From: UBA7185 sp964606855 | GTDB lineage: Bacteria; Bacillota; Peptococcia; Peptococcales; Peptococcaceae | Assembly (NCBI GenBank): GCA_964606855.1 | Contig: CAZSHM010000032.1 | Location: forward strand, 1-21,045 | Reading direction: 5' to 3' | Length of the DNA stretch: 21,045 nt | Shown here: positions 1-7,900 of the stretch, piece after piece | Position numbering within the stretch: position 1 is the first letter of the stretch | Layout of the letters: each line of letters begins with the position of its first letter | Made by a program: the position numbers and the translations under genes | Notes under the pieces: model-generated | What the model saw: only the letters and a program-made list of their open reading frames with translations | Told to the model about the DNA's origin: nothing | The model's database searches: none

Positions 1-452
1 ACCGCGCGCACTAACGCCGTAGAGAAACCATAATGCAGGACATAGCTGATATTCTCCCAGAGCGCGAAGCCAAGGGAAGTGAAGACCGCATATACTACGC
101 CGTCGTAGAGGCAGTTGAATTCAACCGCGTACCATGACCGCCTCTTCAGCATGAAATATTTACAGCCCTCCTCTGTGCAGGCCACGACCACAAAATACAG
201 GAGGACATTGTAAAGATCGGACTCAGCCGGGACAAGCATGTTAAGGAAAAGGCTGAGGATCCGCTCTATCACCAGGGCAAGAAGCGCGGCCAGGATCCCC
301 CCAACCACCATATTGCTCAAAATAGCCGGGCTTTCCTTGTCTATCCTGTCAAGCTTATATACCTGCACCATCAGGAAAATGGCAGGAACGACAGCCGCTA
401 TTATCAACAGCCAGTTGTACGTGAGTATTGGGGTCATCAAAAAGTAAAACAT
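1..452 (-). CDS. prsW: PrsW family intramembrane metalloprotease (partial, N-terminal part)
   Basis: The reading frame starts at ATG 452 and is still open after 150 codons at the left edge, so the C-terminal part is missing. An AAAGGTGG-type ribosome site lies just upstream. The protein is very hydrophobic, with membrane segments near residues 12-30, 45-70 and 80-92. The PrsW signature is visible: an EExxK motif (TEEGCKYF, Glu94, Glu95 and Lys98), followed by a YDGVVYAV stretch and a GFALWEN motif (Glu133-Asn134). In Bacillus, PrsW makes the first cut in the anti-sigma factor RsiW; related proteins in this family cleave other membrane proteins. No anti-sigma gene is visible in the window, so the substrate is unknown. 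The gene sits 18 bases behind an HflK-like remnant. It uses ATA and GTA codons more than genes to its right, which may mean a separate origin. The family is well supported; the role is inferred. Confidence 0.85.
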   Translation of the reverse strand, partial: MFYFLMTPILTYNWLLIIAAVVPAIFLMVQVYKLDRIDKESPAILSNMVVGGILAALLALVIERILSLFLNMLVPAESDLYNVLLYFVVVACTEEGCKYFMLKRRSWYAVEFNCLYDGVVYAVFTSLGFALWENISYVLHYGFSTALVRA

Positions 453-470
453 CTTTTATTCCACCTTTCT

Positions 471-812
471 TTATCCGTCCGCGCCGTTGATGTATACCAT
501 CGCACCCGGGAGCATTTCCTCAATGCCCTCGTAATGCATTCGCTCCTTTGTGCTCCGCGGGTGTTGCGAATATCTTTTGTAGACCTCTTCGTGCTCTATG
601 AAACGGGCTACCTGCCCTTTCGCCTCGCCGATCCGCTCCTGCTTATAAGCTTCCGTGCCACGGATATTCGACCGCACGAGACTCCTTAGGATCAGCTCCG
701 TCAAAAGGCTGCGGCGGTTCGCCCAGATTCTCCAAACCGGCAATAGAGCTTCGGATGGCCATACTTCTCCTTTCTCTTTCCTTGATTGCACCGTCAGTTT
801 CGTGTCAACCAC
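471..812 (-). pseudogene. HflK-like (SPFH/band 7) C-terminal remnant with unrelated 5' part
   Basis: The last 62 codons (about 659-471) read like the extreme C-terminus of HflK, the prohibitin-type partner of the FtsH protease: EAYKQERIGEAKGQVARF followed by the STKERMHYEGIEEMLPG pattern, which matches the family's PEVTRxRLYxExMEEVL block. The frame upstream of that (659-812) resembles nothing known, begins with GTG and has no ribosome site, and the membrane anchor and whole SPFH domain are absent. A better ribosome site (AAAGGAGAAGT) precedes ATG 762, but that frame encodes only 39 residues and stops at 643, overlapping the tail in another frame. The simplest reading is a decayed hflK with an internal deletion and frame loss. 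A real small protein of unknown function is possible but less likely. The tail ends 18 bases before prsW. Confidence 0.5.
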
Positions 813-919
813 TTTTTGGAGAAAATTTTCCCGCGCGCCCAGGGATTTGCGCGCGCCGCGGCAAAGCGCGCCGCGATCTTCCGCACGGGGGCAGCGCGTC
901 CCCTGTGCCCTCCGCCCCT
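813..919 (-). other. GC-rich, hairpin-forming 3' region after sigH
   Basis: On the minus strand this stretch contains a short stem (CAC-GGGG pairing with CCCC-GTG, about 885-908) and a run of GCGCGC blocks around 831-870 that can pair with one another. There is no run of T after any of them. It may end the sigH transcript, but it is not a canonical intrinsic terminator. Confidence 0.3.
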
Positions 920-1612
920 TCAGCGGACATACTCCTCCCGCTTCTGCAGATATTGCTCCAGCTTACGCTTGGCCCGCTGCAGCGCGTTGTCCACCGACTT
1001 GACCTGCCTGCCGATCTGCGCGGCAATCTCCACATAGGATTTCCCCTCGAGGTACAGTCCGACCACCTGCTGCTCCAACGGACTCAGAATGCGCCGCATG
1101 GTACATTTCATGTCCTGCAGATCCTCCTGGCGGATGAACAGTTCCTCCGGGTTGGCGGCGTGCCCCGCAGAGACCATCTCACCCAGCGTGCGCTCCGATT
1201 CCTCGTCGAAAGCGGGCCTGTTGAGGGAGACGTAAGAATTCAGCGGAATGTGTTTCTGCCGGGTCGCCATTTTGATGGCGGTGATGATCTGCCGCCGCAC
1301 GCAGAGCTCCGCAAACGCGCGGAAGGATGCCTGCCGTTCCTCTCGGTAATCCCGGATGGCTTTGTAAAGGCCGATCATGCCTTCCTGGACGAGGTCCTCC
1401 CGATCCGCCCCGATTAGGAAATAGGTGCGCGCCTTGGCGCGCACAAAATTTTTGTATTTGCCGATGACGAGCTCCAGCGCGTCCACATCGCCGCACTGCG
1501 CCAGCGCCACAAGCGCCTCATCGCTCAGCAGATCCAGCGCGGCCCGCCGTGAACCGCCTTGTCCCATACATGCAGCATCCGGCGCTCGCTGCCCGCACAT
1601 TGTCTCTTCCAT
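920..1612 (-). CDS. sigH: RNA polymerase sigma-H factor (SigH/Spo0H)
   Basis: A 230-residue sigma-70 family protein. Region 2 spans about residues 30-125 and includes GKYKNFVRAKARTYFL, then DLVQEGMIGLYKAIRDY (core-binding and -10 melting helices), then FRAFAELCVRRQIITAIK. Region 4 spans about 175-225, with a helix-turn-helix (KSYVEIAAQIGRQVKSVDNAL) for -35 recognition. Length and residues match sporulation sigma factor SigH, which in Firmicutes drives transition-state and early sporulation genes. I chose ATG 1612 over the adjacent GTG 1615 because GGAAGGTGG lies about 7 bases before it. It is last in the mrnC-thyX-rlmB-yacP-sigH series, the usual Firmicutes order, and it also has its own consensus promoter in the gap behind yacP. 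It could serve a competence-like or stress role rather than sporulation. Confidence 0.93.
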   Translation of the reverse strand: MEETMCGQRAPDAACMGQGGSRRAALDLLSDEALVALAQCGDVDALELVIGKYKNFVRAKARTYFLIGADREDLVQEGMIGLYKAIRDYREERQASFRAFAELCVRRQIITAIKMATRQKHIPLNSYVSLNRPAFDEESERTLGEMVSAGHAANPEELFIRQEDLQDMKCTMRRILSPLEQQVVGLYLEGKSYVEIAAQIGRQVKSVDNALQRAKRKLEQYLQKREEYVR

Positions 1613-1641
1613 CACGCCGCCACCTTCCAGTATTTTCCATT

Positions 1642-1670
1642 ATTATAGCCTGTCTGTCGGCGTTTGTCAA
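1642..1670 (-). promoter_or_regulatory. Sigma-A promoter for sigH
   Basis: TTGACA (1670-1665), a 17-base spacer and TATAAT (1647-1642): both boxes are perfect consensus on the minus strand. The -35 box begins 9 bases after the yacP stop codon, and the expected start lies about 20 bases before the sigH ribosome site. sigH can therefore be transcribed apart from the upstream genes. Confidence 0.9.
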
Positions 1671-1678
1671 GGCGTGCT

Positions 1679-2188
1679 TCAGCTGTTTTTGCTAATTTTT
1701 CCCAAAATTGCCCGAACCTCCGGCGTCAGCTGATCCTCCAGGCGGTTGGAGACATACGTGCGCGACTCGTAGTAGGGTTTGTGCTCCTTCTCTGTCAGCA
1801 GAACCTCCCGCCGAAGTTCTAGGGCGGAGATGCGAAACGCCCCCTTGCCCCAGATTGTCTCCTGCTGCAGGCGGTCGGACGTGGCCACGAAAACCTTGTC
1901 GTGCTTGGGCAGCTGCGCTGCAAGGCGCTCGATGGCCATATCCGCCGTGACATTCTCCTTGGTGTAGATGACCTCGATCCCCTTGACGCGCTCGCGGGAT
2001 CCGCTGTTGTGCTTGACCTGGTAGGCGTCAAAGACCAGGATCACCCGGCGCCCGGTGAGCGCTGCGTGCACCGACAGAATTTCGATCAGCCTCTCCCGCG
2101 CATACTCCAGGTTCTCTTCCCTGAGCGCCTGCAGCTCCGGCCAGGCGCCGATGATATTGTACCCGTCCACAATCAGATATTCTTTCAT
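1679..2188 (-). CDS. yacP: NYN-domain endoribonuclease, YacP/Rae1 family
   Basis: A 169-residue single-domain PIN-like nuclease of the NYN type. In Bacillus subtilis the homologue Rae1 enters the ribosomal A site and cleaves certain mRNAs during translation. Visible features are the first acidic motif LIVDGYNIIGAWPEL (Asp8, Asn11), the VFDAY motif (Asp54), the TADMAIERL motif (Asp83, Glu87) and VATSDRLQQ (Asp105), which together form the metal site. The basic C-terminal part (residues 125-169) is typical of YacP. The start ATG 2188 overlaps the rlmB stop codon as ATGA, suggesting translational coupling, and its N-terminus matches that of known family members; ATG 2197 would add three residues. 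It lies between rlmB and sigH, as in many Firmicutes. Confidence 0.92.
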   Translation of the reverse strand: MKEYLIVDGYNIIGAWPELQALREENLEYARERLIEILSVHAALTGRRVILVFDAYQVKHNSGSRERVKGIEVIYTKENVTADMAIERLAAQLPKHDKVFVATSDRLQQETIWGKGAFRISALELRREVLLTEKEHKPYYESRTYVSNRLEDQLTPEVRAILGKISKNS

Positions 2189-2925
2189 GGCCTGCATCCC
2201 GCATTCCGCTGCCGCAAAACCTCGTAGAGCAGCACGCCCGCCGCCACCGCGGCGTTCAGAGAGTTGATCTTCCCCCGCATGGGGATGGAGACAAGCCTGT
2301 CACAGTGCTCCCGCACCAGCCTGCCCAATCCGTGCCCCTCCCCGCCAATCACAATGGCAAGCGGCCCCGTCAGATCCTGCCGGTACATCTCCCCGCCGTC
2401 CATGCTGGCGCCGGCAATCCAGAGCCCCTCTCGTTTCAGGGCCTCCATCGTCTGCACCATGTTGGAAACCCGCGCAACCGGCACATACTCCACCGCCCCG
2501 GCGGACGCCTTGGCCACTCCCTCCGTGAGCGGCACGGCGCGCCGCTTTGGGATGATGACTCCGTGGGCGCCTGCCGCGTCCGCGCTGCGCAGAATCGCCC
2601 CCAGATTGTGCGGATCCTCCAGCTCGTCCAGAAGGATCAAGAGCGGATCCTCTCCCCTCCGGCGCGCAGTCTCCAGCATCTCCCGCCAGTCCGCATACTC
2701 GGCGGCGGCGACGTCGGCCGCCACGCCCTGATGATTCTGCCGCGGAAACATCGCATCCAGCCTGCTCCGCTCCACCATCTGCACCGGAATGTGTTTCTGC
2801 CGTGCCAGCACGAGGATTTCCTCCGCGGATCCCTTCTGCCCGCCCTTGGCCAGCCATATTTTATGGATGGATCGCTCCCCGCGAAGCGCCTCCAGAACAG
2901 GATTTCTCCCGTAAATATCCGCCAT
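2185..2925 (-). CDS. rlmB: 23S rRNA (guanosine-2'-O)-methyltransferase RlmB
   Basis: A 246-residue SpoU/TrmH-class SPOUT methyltransferase. It is expected to methylate the 2'-O of G2251 (E. coli numbering) in the peptidyl-transferase P loop of 23S rRNA using S-adenosylmethionine. The N-terminal L30e-like substrate-binding domain covers about residues 1-75 (starting MADIYGRNPVLEAL). The SPOUT domain has motif 1 (DPHNLGAILRSADAAGA, 104-120, with the conserved Asn107 and Arg113), motif 2 (IVIGGEGHGLG, 191-201) and motif 3 (IPMRGKINSLNAAVAAGVLLYE, about 214-235), which form the knotted cofactor site. ATG 2925 is chosen because AGGAGG lies 6 bases upstream and the product starts as the family does. 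The 3' end overlaps yacP by 4 bases. Confidence 0.95.
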   Translation of the reverse strand: MADIYGRNPVLEALRGERSIHKIWLAKGGQKGSAEEILVLARQKHIPVQMVERSRLDAMFPRQNHQGVAADVAAAEYADWREMLETARRRGEDPLLILLDELEDPHNLGAILRSADAAGAHGVIIPKRRAVPLTEGVAKASAGAVEYVPVARVSNMVQTMEALKREGLWIAGASMDGGEMYRQDLTGPLAIVIGGEGHGLGRLVREHCDRLVSIPMRGKINSLNAAVAAGVLLYEVLRQRNAGCRP

Positions 2926-3019
2926 CTTGCACCTCCTGCCGCCTGTCTTCAGCTCCCGGCGCGCCGCTTTTTCGGCCCTGTACGGAGCATCGCCGGAACG
3001 GCGCGATTCGGCGGGCATC

Positions 3020-4342
3020 CTACCCCTGTGCGCGGTAACGCGCCCGCATCTCCTCCGCCCGGCCGCAGCTCATCCTGCCCTCCCGGCATGTCCCGTACAC
3101 ACAGTCGGGCACCGCGTCGCGATAGAGAATCTCCGAGAGCTGCCGCAATGCTTCCAGTTTGGCCTCGGAAAGCCGGTGGATCTCCCACTGCGCGTTGTTG
3201 CAGAGCCGCTCCCGGAGCATCTGGCAATCCATACGGGCATTGCTGCTGCTGATGAGTTTCACCTGCTGGCAGTTGAGCAGGAAACAGCGCCATAATCCTC
3301 CCTTGTAATGGCCGGCGATGCGCTGCTGAAAGCGCTGCATATCCTGCACGAGCCGGCGGAAGGGCATCTCGAAGCCGCCGTCGATCACCGACTGAGGGAT
3401 GACCGGCGGGCGCTCCGGCTCCAGGAGGATGTTGAGCCACGGTTCACGGTAATTGCTGGGCAGCCTGTGCCGCTCCAGCTGATGGTACGTCACCAAGCTG
3501 CACATCATGCCGAAGGTGGTACGGCACTGCTCCGCGATGCTCACATGCCCGTAGCCCATCACGCGCTCCGTCACGCCGCGGGCCTTCTCCGGAGCCGCTT
3601 CTCCCCACTCTGCCAGCACCTCCGAGGGCGGCTCGCCTCTGGTGCTGGTGAGCGCGCCCAGCCCGGCCTTGAGCTCCGGCTCGGCGAAGGTGCCGAGAAG
3701 CACCACCGGCCGCTCCGGCGTGATCCGCTCCAACTCCGCCTGATAGTAGCGGTTTAGGAGCGCCGTGTCCGCATAACTCCAGGGCTGCGCGTCCAGCCAG
3801 CGGCCCAGCGGCTCCGGCAGCGCTTCCAGCAGGCATGTGCGGACATCCGCGAACAGCGCCTGATCCAGCGGGCGCTTGCACATCGCGAACCAGTCCAGCA
3901 GTTTATCGCCGCTCATCGCCACGGAGATGTTGGTTTTGACCGCCAGCGGGAGGATATAGCGGGCGTCCTCCACGGGAATGCCGTGGAGATACTGCTCCGG
4001 CTTCGGGCGGCCATGCGCCTCCCCCTTCCGCTCTGCCATCTCCGCGTAGAGGTCAAACGCCCGGCCGATGAGTTCCCGCGCGCGGGCCGCATCCTCCGGC
4101 TGCAGGTCCGGCAGCGTATAGCCGTCGCGCTCCAGCGTGACATAGCGCTGGCTCTGCTGTACATAGGAGTCCCGCAGCTCACAGATCATCGTGCTCTGCC
4201 AGCGGTTGATGCCCTCGAGCACAAAGGAGACATTGCAGGTTTTGAGCATCTCCCGCACTGCCGGTGCGTCCAGCTGCGGATGGCTCCGGAGAAACGCCGC
4301 CGCCTGCGCAAGATTCGTCCCCTCAAAGTTCGTCAGCCGCAT
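3020..4342 (-). CDS. thyX: Tandem ThyX-fold protein (FAD-dependent thymidylate synthase family)
   Basis: A 440-residue protein, about twice the 210-250 residues usual for ThyX. ThyX makes dTMP from dUMP with FAD and methylenetetrahydrofolate. Two ThyX-like halves can be read. In the N half (about 1-200), SQRY (64-67) and a YILPL block (129-133) are kept, but the position of the RHR triplet reads CEL (54-56) and the position of the substrate-binding NAR reads SGD (144-146). In the C half (about 210-440), GHVSIAEQ, RHR (291-293), NAR (368-370) and AQWEI (384-388) are kept, but the Ser that follows RHR-x7 is Pro301 and the RY pair is gone. The C-terminus has a Cys cluster (414, 419, 426). Start ATG 4342 has GGAGG upstream and overlaps the mrnC end by 20 bases. 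Family membership is fairly sure; activity is uncertain. Confidence 0.8.
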   Translation of the reverse strand: MRLTNFEGTNLAQAAAFLRSHPQLDAPAVREMLKTCNVSFVLEGINRWQSTMICELRDSYVQQSQRYVTLERDGYTLPDLQPEDAARARELIGRAFDLYAEMAERKGEAHGRPKPEQYLHGIPVEDARYILPLAVKTNISVAMSGDKLLDWFAMCKRPLDQALFADVRTCLLEALPEPLGRWLDAQPWSYADTALLNRYYQAELERITPERPVVLLGTFAEPELKAGLGALTSTRGEPPSEVLAEWGEAAPEKARGVTERVMGYGHVSIAEQCRTTFGMMCSLVTYHQLERHRLPSNYREPWLNILLEPERPPVIPQSVIDGGFEMPFRRLVQDMQRFQQRIAGHYKGGLWRCFLLNCQQVKLISSSNARMDCQMLRERLCNNAQWEIHRLSEAKLEALRQLSEILYRDAVPDCVYGTCREGRMSCGRAEEMRARYRAQG

Positions 4343-4730
4343 CGCCCACCACCTCCTCAATCTGCTCCAGCACCCACCGCAGCCGCGCCGTGTCCTGCCG
4401 GAGATACAGATAGCCGACCAGCGCCTCCAGCCCCGTGCTCTTGCGGTAGGTCTGCACATCGGCATTCTTCGGCACGATGCCCTTCGCGTTGCGTCCCCTG
4501 CGGGCAATGCGCAGTTCCTGCTCCGTGAGTTCCGGCTCGATGGCCTGCAGCAGCGCCGCCTGTGCATTGTTGTTCACACGCCGGACGGACAGCAGGTGCA
4601 GTTTGTGCGCCGTGCTGCTCCGTGAGAGCATCTGCTGCCGCACGTACAATTCATACACCGCGTCCCCGATGTAGGCAAGCGTCAATCCCGGCAGATTCGC
4701 CGGATCCCCCTGATAGGTCACGTCCAACAT
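4323..4730 (-). CDS. mrnC: Mini-ribonuclease III (MrnC)
   Basis: A 135-residue RNase III catalytic domain without the double-stranded RNA-binding domain, the length expected for Mini-III. In Firmicutes this dimeric enzyme matures the ends of 23S rRNA from its precursor. The signature helix LAYIGDAVYELYVR (18-31) carries the catalytic Asp23 and Glu27. RRGRNAK (77-83), PKNA (87-90) and STGLEALVGYLYL (98-110, Glu102) complete the metal site and the family pattern. AAGGAG precedes ATG 4730 by 6 bases. It heads the block running through thyX, rlmB and yacP. In many Firmicutes cysS lies just upstream; here the upstream neighbour is an S-layer gene, so the block must have its own promoter in the 406-base gap. 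Confidence 0.95.
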   Translation of the reverse strand: MLDVTYQGDPANLPGLTLAYIGDAVYELYVRQQMLSRSSTAHKLHLLSVRRVNNNAQAALLQAIEPELTEQELRIARRGRNAKGIVPKNADVQTYRKSTGLEALVGYLYLRQDTARLRWVLEQIEEVVGDAADEL

Positions 4731-5136
4731 ATCCTGCTCCTTTTTCCGCGCGCCGTCTCCCCCGCAGGCTGACGCCCCTATCTCGCAGGAACGCCCCTGC
4801 AGAACCCGTACCGACGCACATGCTCGGTCCGCGCCTTTTTCTGCATTGTGTTCCTATGACAGCATATTTTTCCGTTCCCGTTGCAATCCTTATCCTGCCC
4901 GTCCTCCGCAGAGAAATGTCTCAAAAAGGACTTTTCCCCGCATGGACAGCCAACGCAGCCAGCCCGGCTCCATCCTCGAGAGACAAAAGCCGCGGCCCCG
5001 GAGCGGTGTACCCCTCCGGAGTCGCAGCAATGCTTCCGCGCTTGATACGATTGTTTTTATCGCCGGCGATGCGGCATTCCTCCGAGCCGCCGGCGTCTCC
5101 GCGTGTCCTGCTGCCGCTTACACGGGCGCTGCCCCG
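4731..5136. other. 406-base gap between the S-layer gene and mrnC
   Basis: I see no credible gene here on either strand. The octamer CGCCGGCG, itself a palindrome, occurs at 5061-5068 and 5088-5095; the copies can pair as an 8-bp stem with a 19-base loop about 40 bases after the S-layer stop. On the minus strand this stem is followed by ATAAAAAC rather than a T run, so it may only help to end that transcript. A promoter for mrnC is expected, but I found only weak candidates (for example TTGCAA near 4890 with no good -10 at the right distance). Confidence 0.4.
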
Positions 5137-7800
5137 TCAGTTGCGCACGACCTCATAGACACTGTTGCGGTCGGTGAAGTAGATTGTGACGCTCTCGTTT
5201 CTGGTCAGATTGTCCAGCGTGAACTGAGATGTCGAGTTCCTGTAATGGCAGTAGCAGCCGTTGATCGTCGTGTAGGAATAGCCCAGATCATCGGAGAGGA
5301 ACTGCAGATAGCCGCGGGTCGCATAACGCACCAGCCCCGTCTTGCTGTTCATCACCGTGATGGCGCGGCCGCTGTCGGTGCCCGGGTTGACGATGATCCG
5401 GTCGCCCTCGTTGATGGTGTTCAGGTTTGTGTAGTTGGCGCCGTTCTTGACGACATAACTGCCGTTCGTGAACTGCACCGTCTTGGTGTCGTTGCCGAAC
5501 GTCCGCACGGACAGCGTGTTCGTGTTGGTGTTCACGCGCAGAACCTCGCCTTTCACCTGGCTGACCGCCTCGATCTTGACCAGGGTGTTGCCGTTGAAGG
5601 TTGCCAGGACCGCGTCGCCGATGCTCAGATCATTGATGTAGGAAGTATGAATGTCATCCACAATGACCTCCACATCTTCCACATCCGTGCTCACCACGTT
5701 GCCGTTCTCATCCTCCAGGCGGATCCAGCCGCCGTTGCGGTAGACATCGAGCACTGTCATATTGATCTGCTCGTTGACGTTGATCTCCGTGACCTCATCG
5801 TTGACCAGGCGCATGCTGACCGTATCGCCGATGTCGACAGAATTCAGCCGCGAACTGCTGCTCCTGTAGAAGTTGACCTGCACGGTGTCGGAGACATCGT
5901 AGACTTCCGTGCCGTTGTCTGTCTTGATCTCGATGGTGCGGGCGCTGTTGTTCACCGCCTCCACCACGCCGTCCACCAGATTGTTGGCCTTGATGCGCGT
6001 GACACGCTCATTCTGCAGCGTGAGTTCGACCCGCATCCCCCTCCGGAGACTGCCAAGGGAAGCGCTCTCATCGTAGAGCGTGACCCGCACATTTTCCGCC
6101 AGAATGTACGGCTTTAAGGTGTTGCTCCCGTCGGTGATCGTGATCAGATTGTCCTCCGTGTTGACGGAATAGAGTGTGCCTTTGATAGCGCCCTCCGTCA
6201 GGCCGCGGTTCGTGACCGTGATGGCGGTGATCTGGTTGTTCTCCACCGTCAGGTTGACCGTGTCGCCAACTTGCAGGTCGCTGACCGTGCCGCTCTCCGA
6301 ACCTTTAAACTGCACCGCAAGACCGTTTTTGTAATAGGCGGCCTTCAGCTCGTTGGAGCTGGTCAGATAGTTGAGAATCCGGTTGTTCGTGTCCACGGAG
6401 CGCACCGTCGCGTTGCCGCCGTAGCTGTCGCTGCCGCCCACCGCAATCGCGACCATCGTGCCGTTGGAGATGGTGTAAGTTGCCTGGTCTCCCGGCTTTA
6501 AGCTGCTGGTGGTTGCGGTGAGCATACCGGAGATGCTCACTTCGATATTCTTGGACATCGGATAGGTCTTTAAGCCCGTCCGCTCGTCCATCACGATCAA
6601 ATTCTCATAGATATCCACGCTGTAGATGGTACCGCCCTTCTGTCCGTCGACCGTGGGCTGGACGACGATGTGGCTGGCGGTCTGATCCTCGGCGTTGACT
6701 GCCGCCTTGACGGTCATATCCACCTGCAGATCCGTGAACTTGAGGGCCACAGTGCTGCCTTCCTCGTTGATGACGGTATCTTCATCCACCAGAACCGTCT
6801 GCAGCTGCCCGTCCTCGTCGCTGAGCACAAGGGTCTGTTTGTCGCGGATGAGCGAACGGATGGTGCCGCTCAGGTCGAACGTCTCCTCAACCTCTCCGGG
6901 CGTTGTGCCGGGGCCGGGCTGGAGCGATGCCGCGTCGCGCACTTCCAGATAATTCAGCAGGCTGTTGCGGTACACCGCATAGACAGGGTCGTCCACCGCG
7001 AGGTCCGTCACGCCGATCTTCTTGGCATTCTTGTCATAGAGCACACTGTTCGTGGTGGCATAGAGGCTGTAACTCTTGCCGTCGTTGCCCGCGATGGTCA
7101 CATTGACGCCGCTGATGGCCGTGACCTTGCCGTTGACCACGTTTTCGCCGCTGACGCCCAGTTTATCCTCCACACGGCAGAGGAACGCGACCATCTCCGC
7201 GCGGGTCACGGTGTTTTTCGGCTTAAACGTGCCGTCTGTATAGCCGCCGATAAGCCCCTTGTTCCAGGCCAGTTTTACATAATTCAGATAATTGCTGCCG
7301 ATCTGGTCGGTATCGCTGAAACTCAGCGAAGTCTCCGCGGCGGAAGACAGTTCCTCCTCCGCGCCCAGCGCCTTGATCAAAAGTTTGGCGACCCACTCCC
7401 TGCTCGCCGCGCCGCTGTGGTTGAAATCGTTGGCGTCGATCAGGCCCGCTTCATAGGCCGCGACCGCGGAGCCGTAAGCGCCTGTCCAGTCCGGATAGGT
7501 GAAAGGCAGGTAAGTGCCTTTGCTGGTGCTCTCGTCGTAGGTCAAGCCCATCATCCTGGACGCCATGAGCACGGCCTCGAACTGTGTGACCGGATTGTTG
7601 GGCTTGGCCGTACCGTCCTGATAGCCGGCGATCACGCCTCGCGCGCTCATGCGCTCGATCTGCTGCAGCGCCCAGTGGTTACTGGGCACGTCAGAAAAGC
7701 TCGCAGCAAAAGCGCTGGTCGGCAGCACCATGGTCAGCACGAAAAACAGCAGCAGCACGACCGTCACTTTTTTGTACAGCGGTTTCGTTTTAGACTGCAT
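5137..7800 (-). CDS. Secreted S-layer (SLH-domain) protein with repeated beta units
   Basis: An 887-residue exported protein. A signal peptide covers residues 1-32 (KPLYKK, hydrophobic core, then TSAFA and cleavage before ASF). SLH domains follow: SLH1 about 35-85 (FSDVPSNHWALQQIERM), a divergent SLH2 about 97-147 and SLH3 about 159-210 (FKPKNTVTRAEMVAFL). Such domains bind pyruvylated secondary wall polymers and anchor proteins to the cell surface. From about residue 220 to 880 there are roughly eight related units of 65-80 residues, each starting like GTIYSV or GEVLRV and ending like GDTVxL..N..ITxI. This suggests a string of small beta domains. The C-terminal unit carries the Cys pair CYC, uncommon in S-layer proteins. 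ATG 7800 is chosen because AGAGGGG lies upstream and the signal peptide begins there. It could be the main S-layer protein or a long surface protein. Confidence 0.9.
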   Translation of the reverse strand: MQSKTKPLYKKVTVVLLLFFVLTMVLPTSAFAASFSDVPSNHWALQQIERMSARGVIAGYQDGTAKPNNPVTQFEAVLMASRMMGLTYDESTSKGTYLPFTYPDWTGAYGSAVAAYEAGLIDANDFNHSGAASREWVAKLLIKALGAEEELSSAAETSLSFSDTDQIGSNYLNYVKLAWNKGLIGGYTDGTFKPKNTVTRAEMVAFLCRVEDKLGVSGENVVNGKVTAISGVNVTIAGNDGKSYSLYATTNSVLYDKNAKKIGVTDLAVDDPVYAVYRNSLLNYLEVRDAASLQPGPGTTPGEVEETFDLSGTIRSLIRDKQTLVLSDEDGQLQTVLVDEDTVINEEGSTVALKFTDLQVDMTVKAAVNAEDQTASHIVVQPTVDGQKGGTIYSVDIYENLIVMDERTGLKTYPMSKNIEVSISGMLTATTSSLKPGDQATYTISNGTMVAIAVGGSDSYGGNATVRSVDTNNRILNYLTSSNELKAAYYKNGLAVQFKGSESGTVSDLQVGDTVNLTVENNQITAITVTNRGLTEGAIKGTLYSVNTEDNLITITDGSNTLKPYILAENVRVTLYDESASLGSLRRGMRVELTLQNERVTRIKANNLVDGVVEAVNNSARTIEIKTDNGTEVYDVSDTVQVNFYRSSSSRLNSVDIGDTVSMRLVNDEVTEINVNEQINMTVLDVYRNGGWIRLEDENGNVVSTDVEDVEVIVDDIHTSYINDLSIGDAVLATFNGNTLVKIEAVSQVKGEVLRVNTNTNTLSVRTFGNDTKTVQFTNGSYVVKNGANYTNLNTINEGDRIIVNPGTDSGRAITVMNSKTGLVRYATRGYLQFLSDDLGYSYTTINGCYCHYRNSTSQFTLDNLTRNESVTIYFTDRNSVYEVVRN

Positions 7801-7900
7801 CTGAAAACCCCTCTTTCTTTTTGCTTTTTTCTGCCTCGTTTTGGCCGTGGCGATTTGCCTGCCGCATCCCCCGGGCATAAAGACACTAGATAATAATTTT

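Noticed and set aside
768..805. TTGACA ahead of the hflK remnant as a promoter
   Set aside because: There is no acceptable -10 box 16-18 bases downstream (the sequence there is TCAAGG).
4846..6117. Long plus-strand open frame of 423 codons across the S-layer 3' end and the gap
   Set aside because: It is antisense to the S-layer gene for most of its length, the sequence is low in normal protein character (many Val, Asp, His and Arg from reversed codons), and there is no ribosome site or family match.
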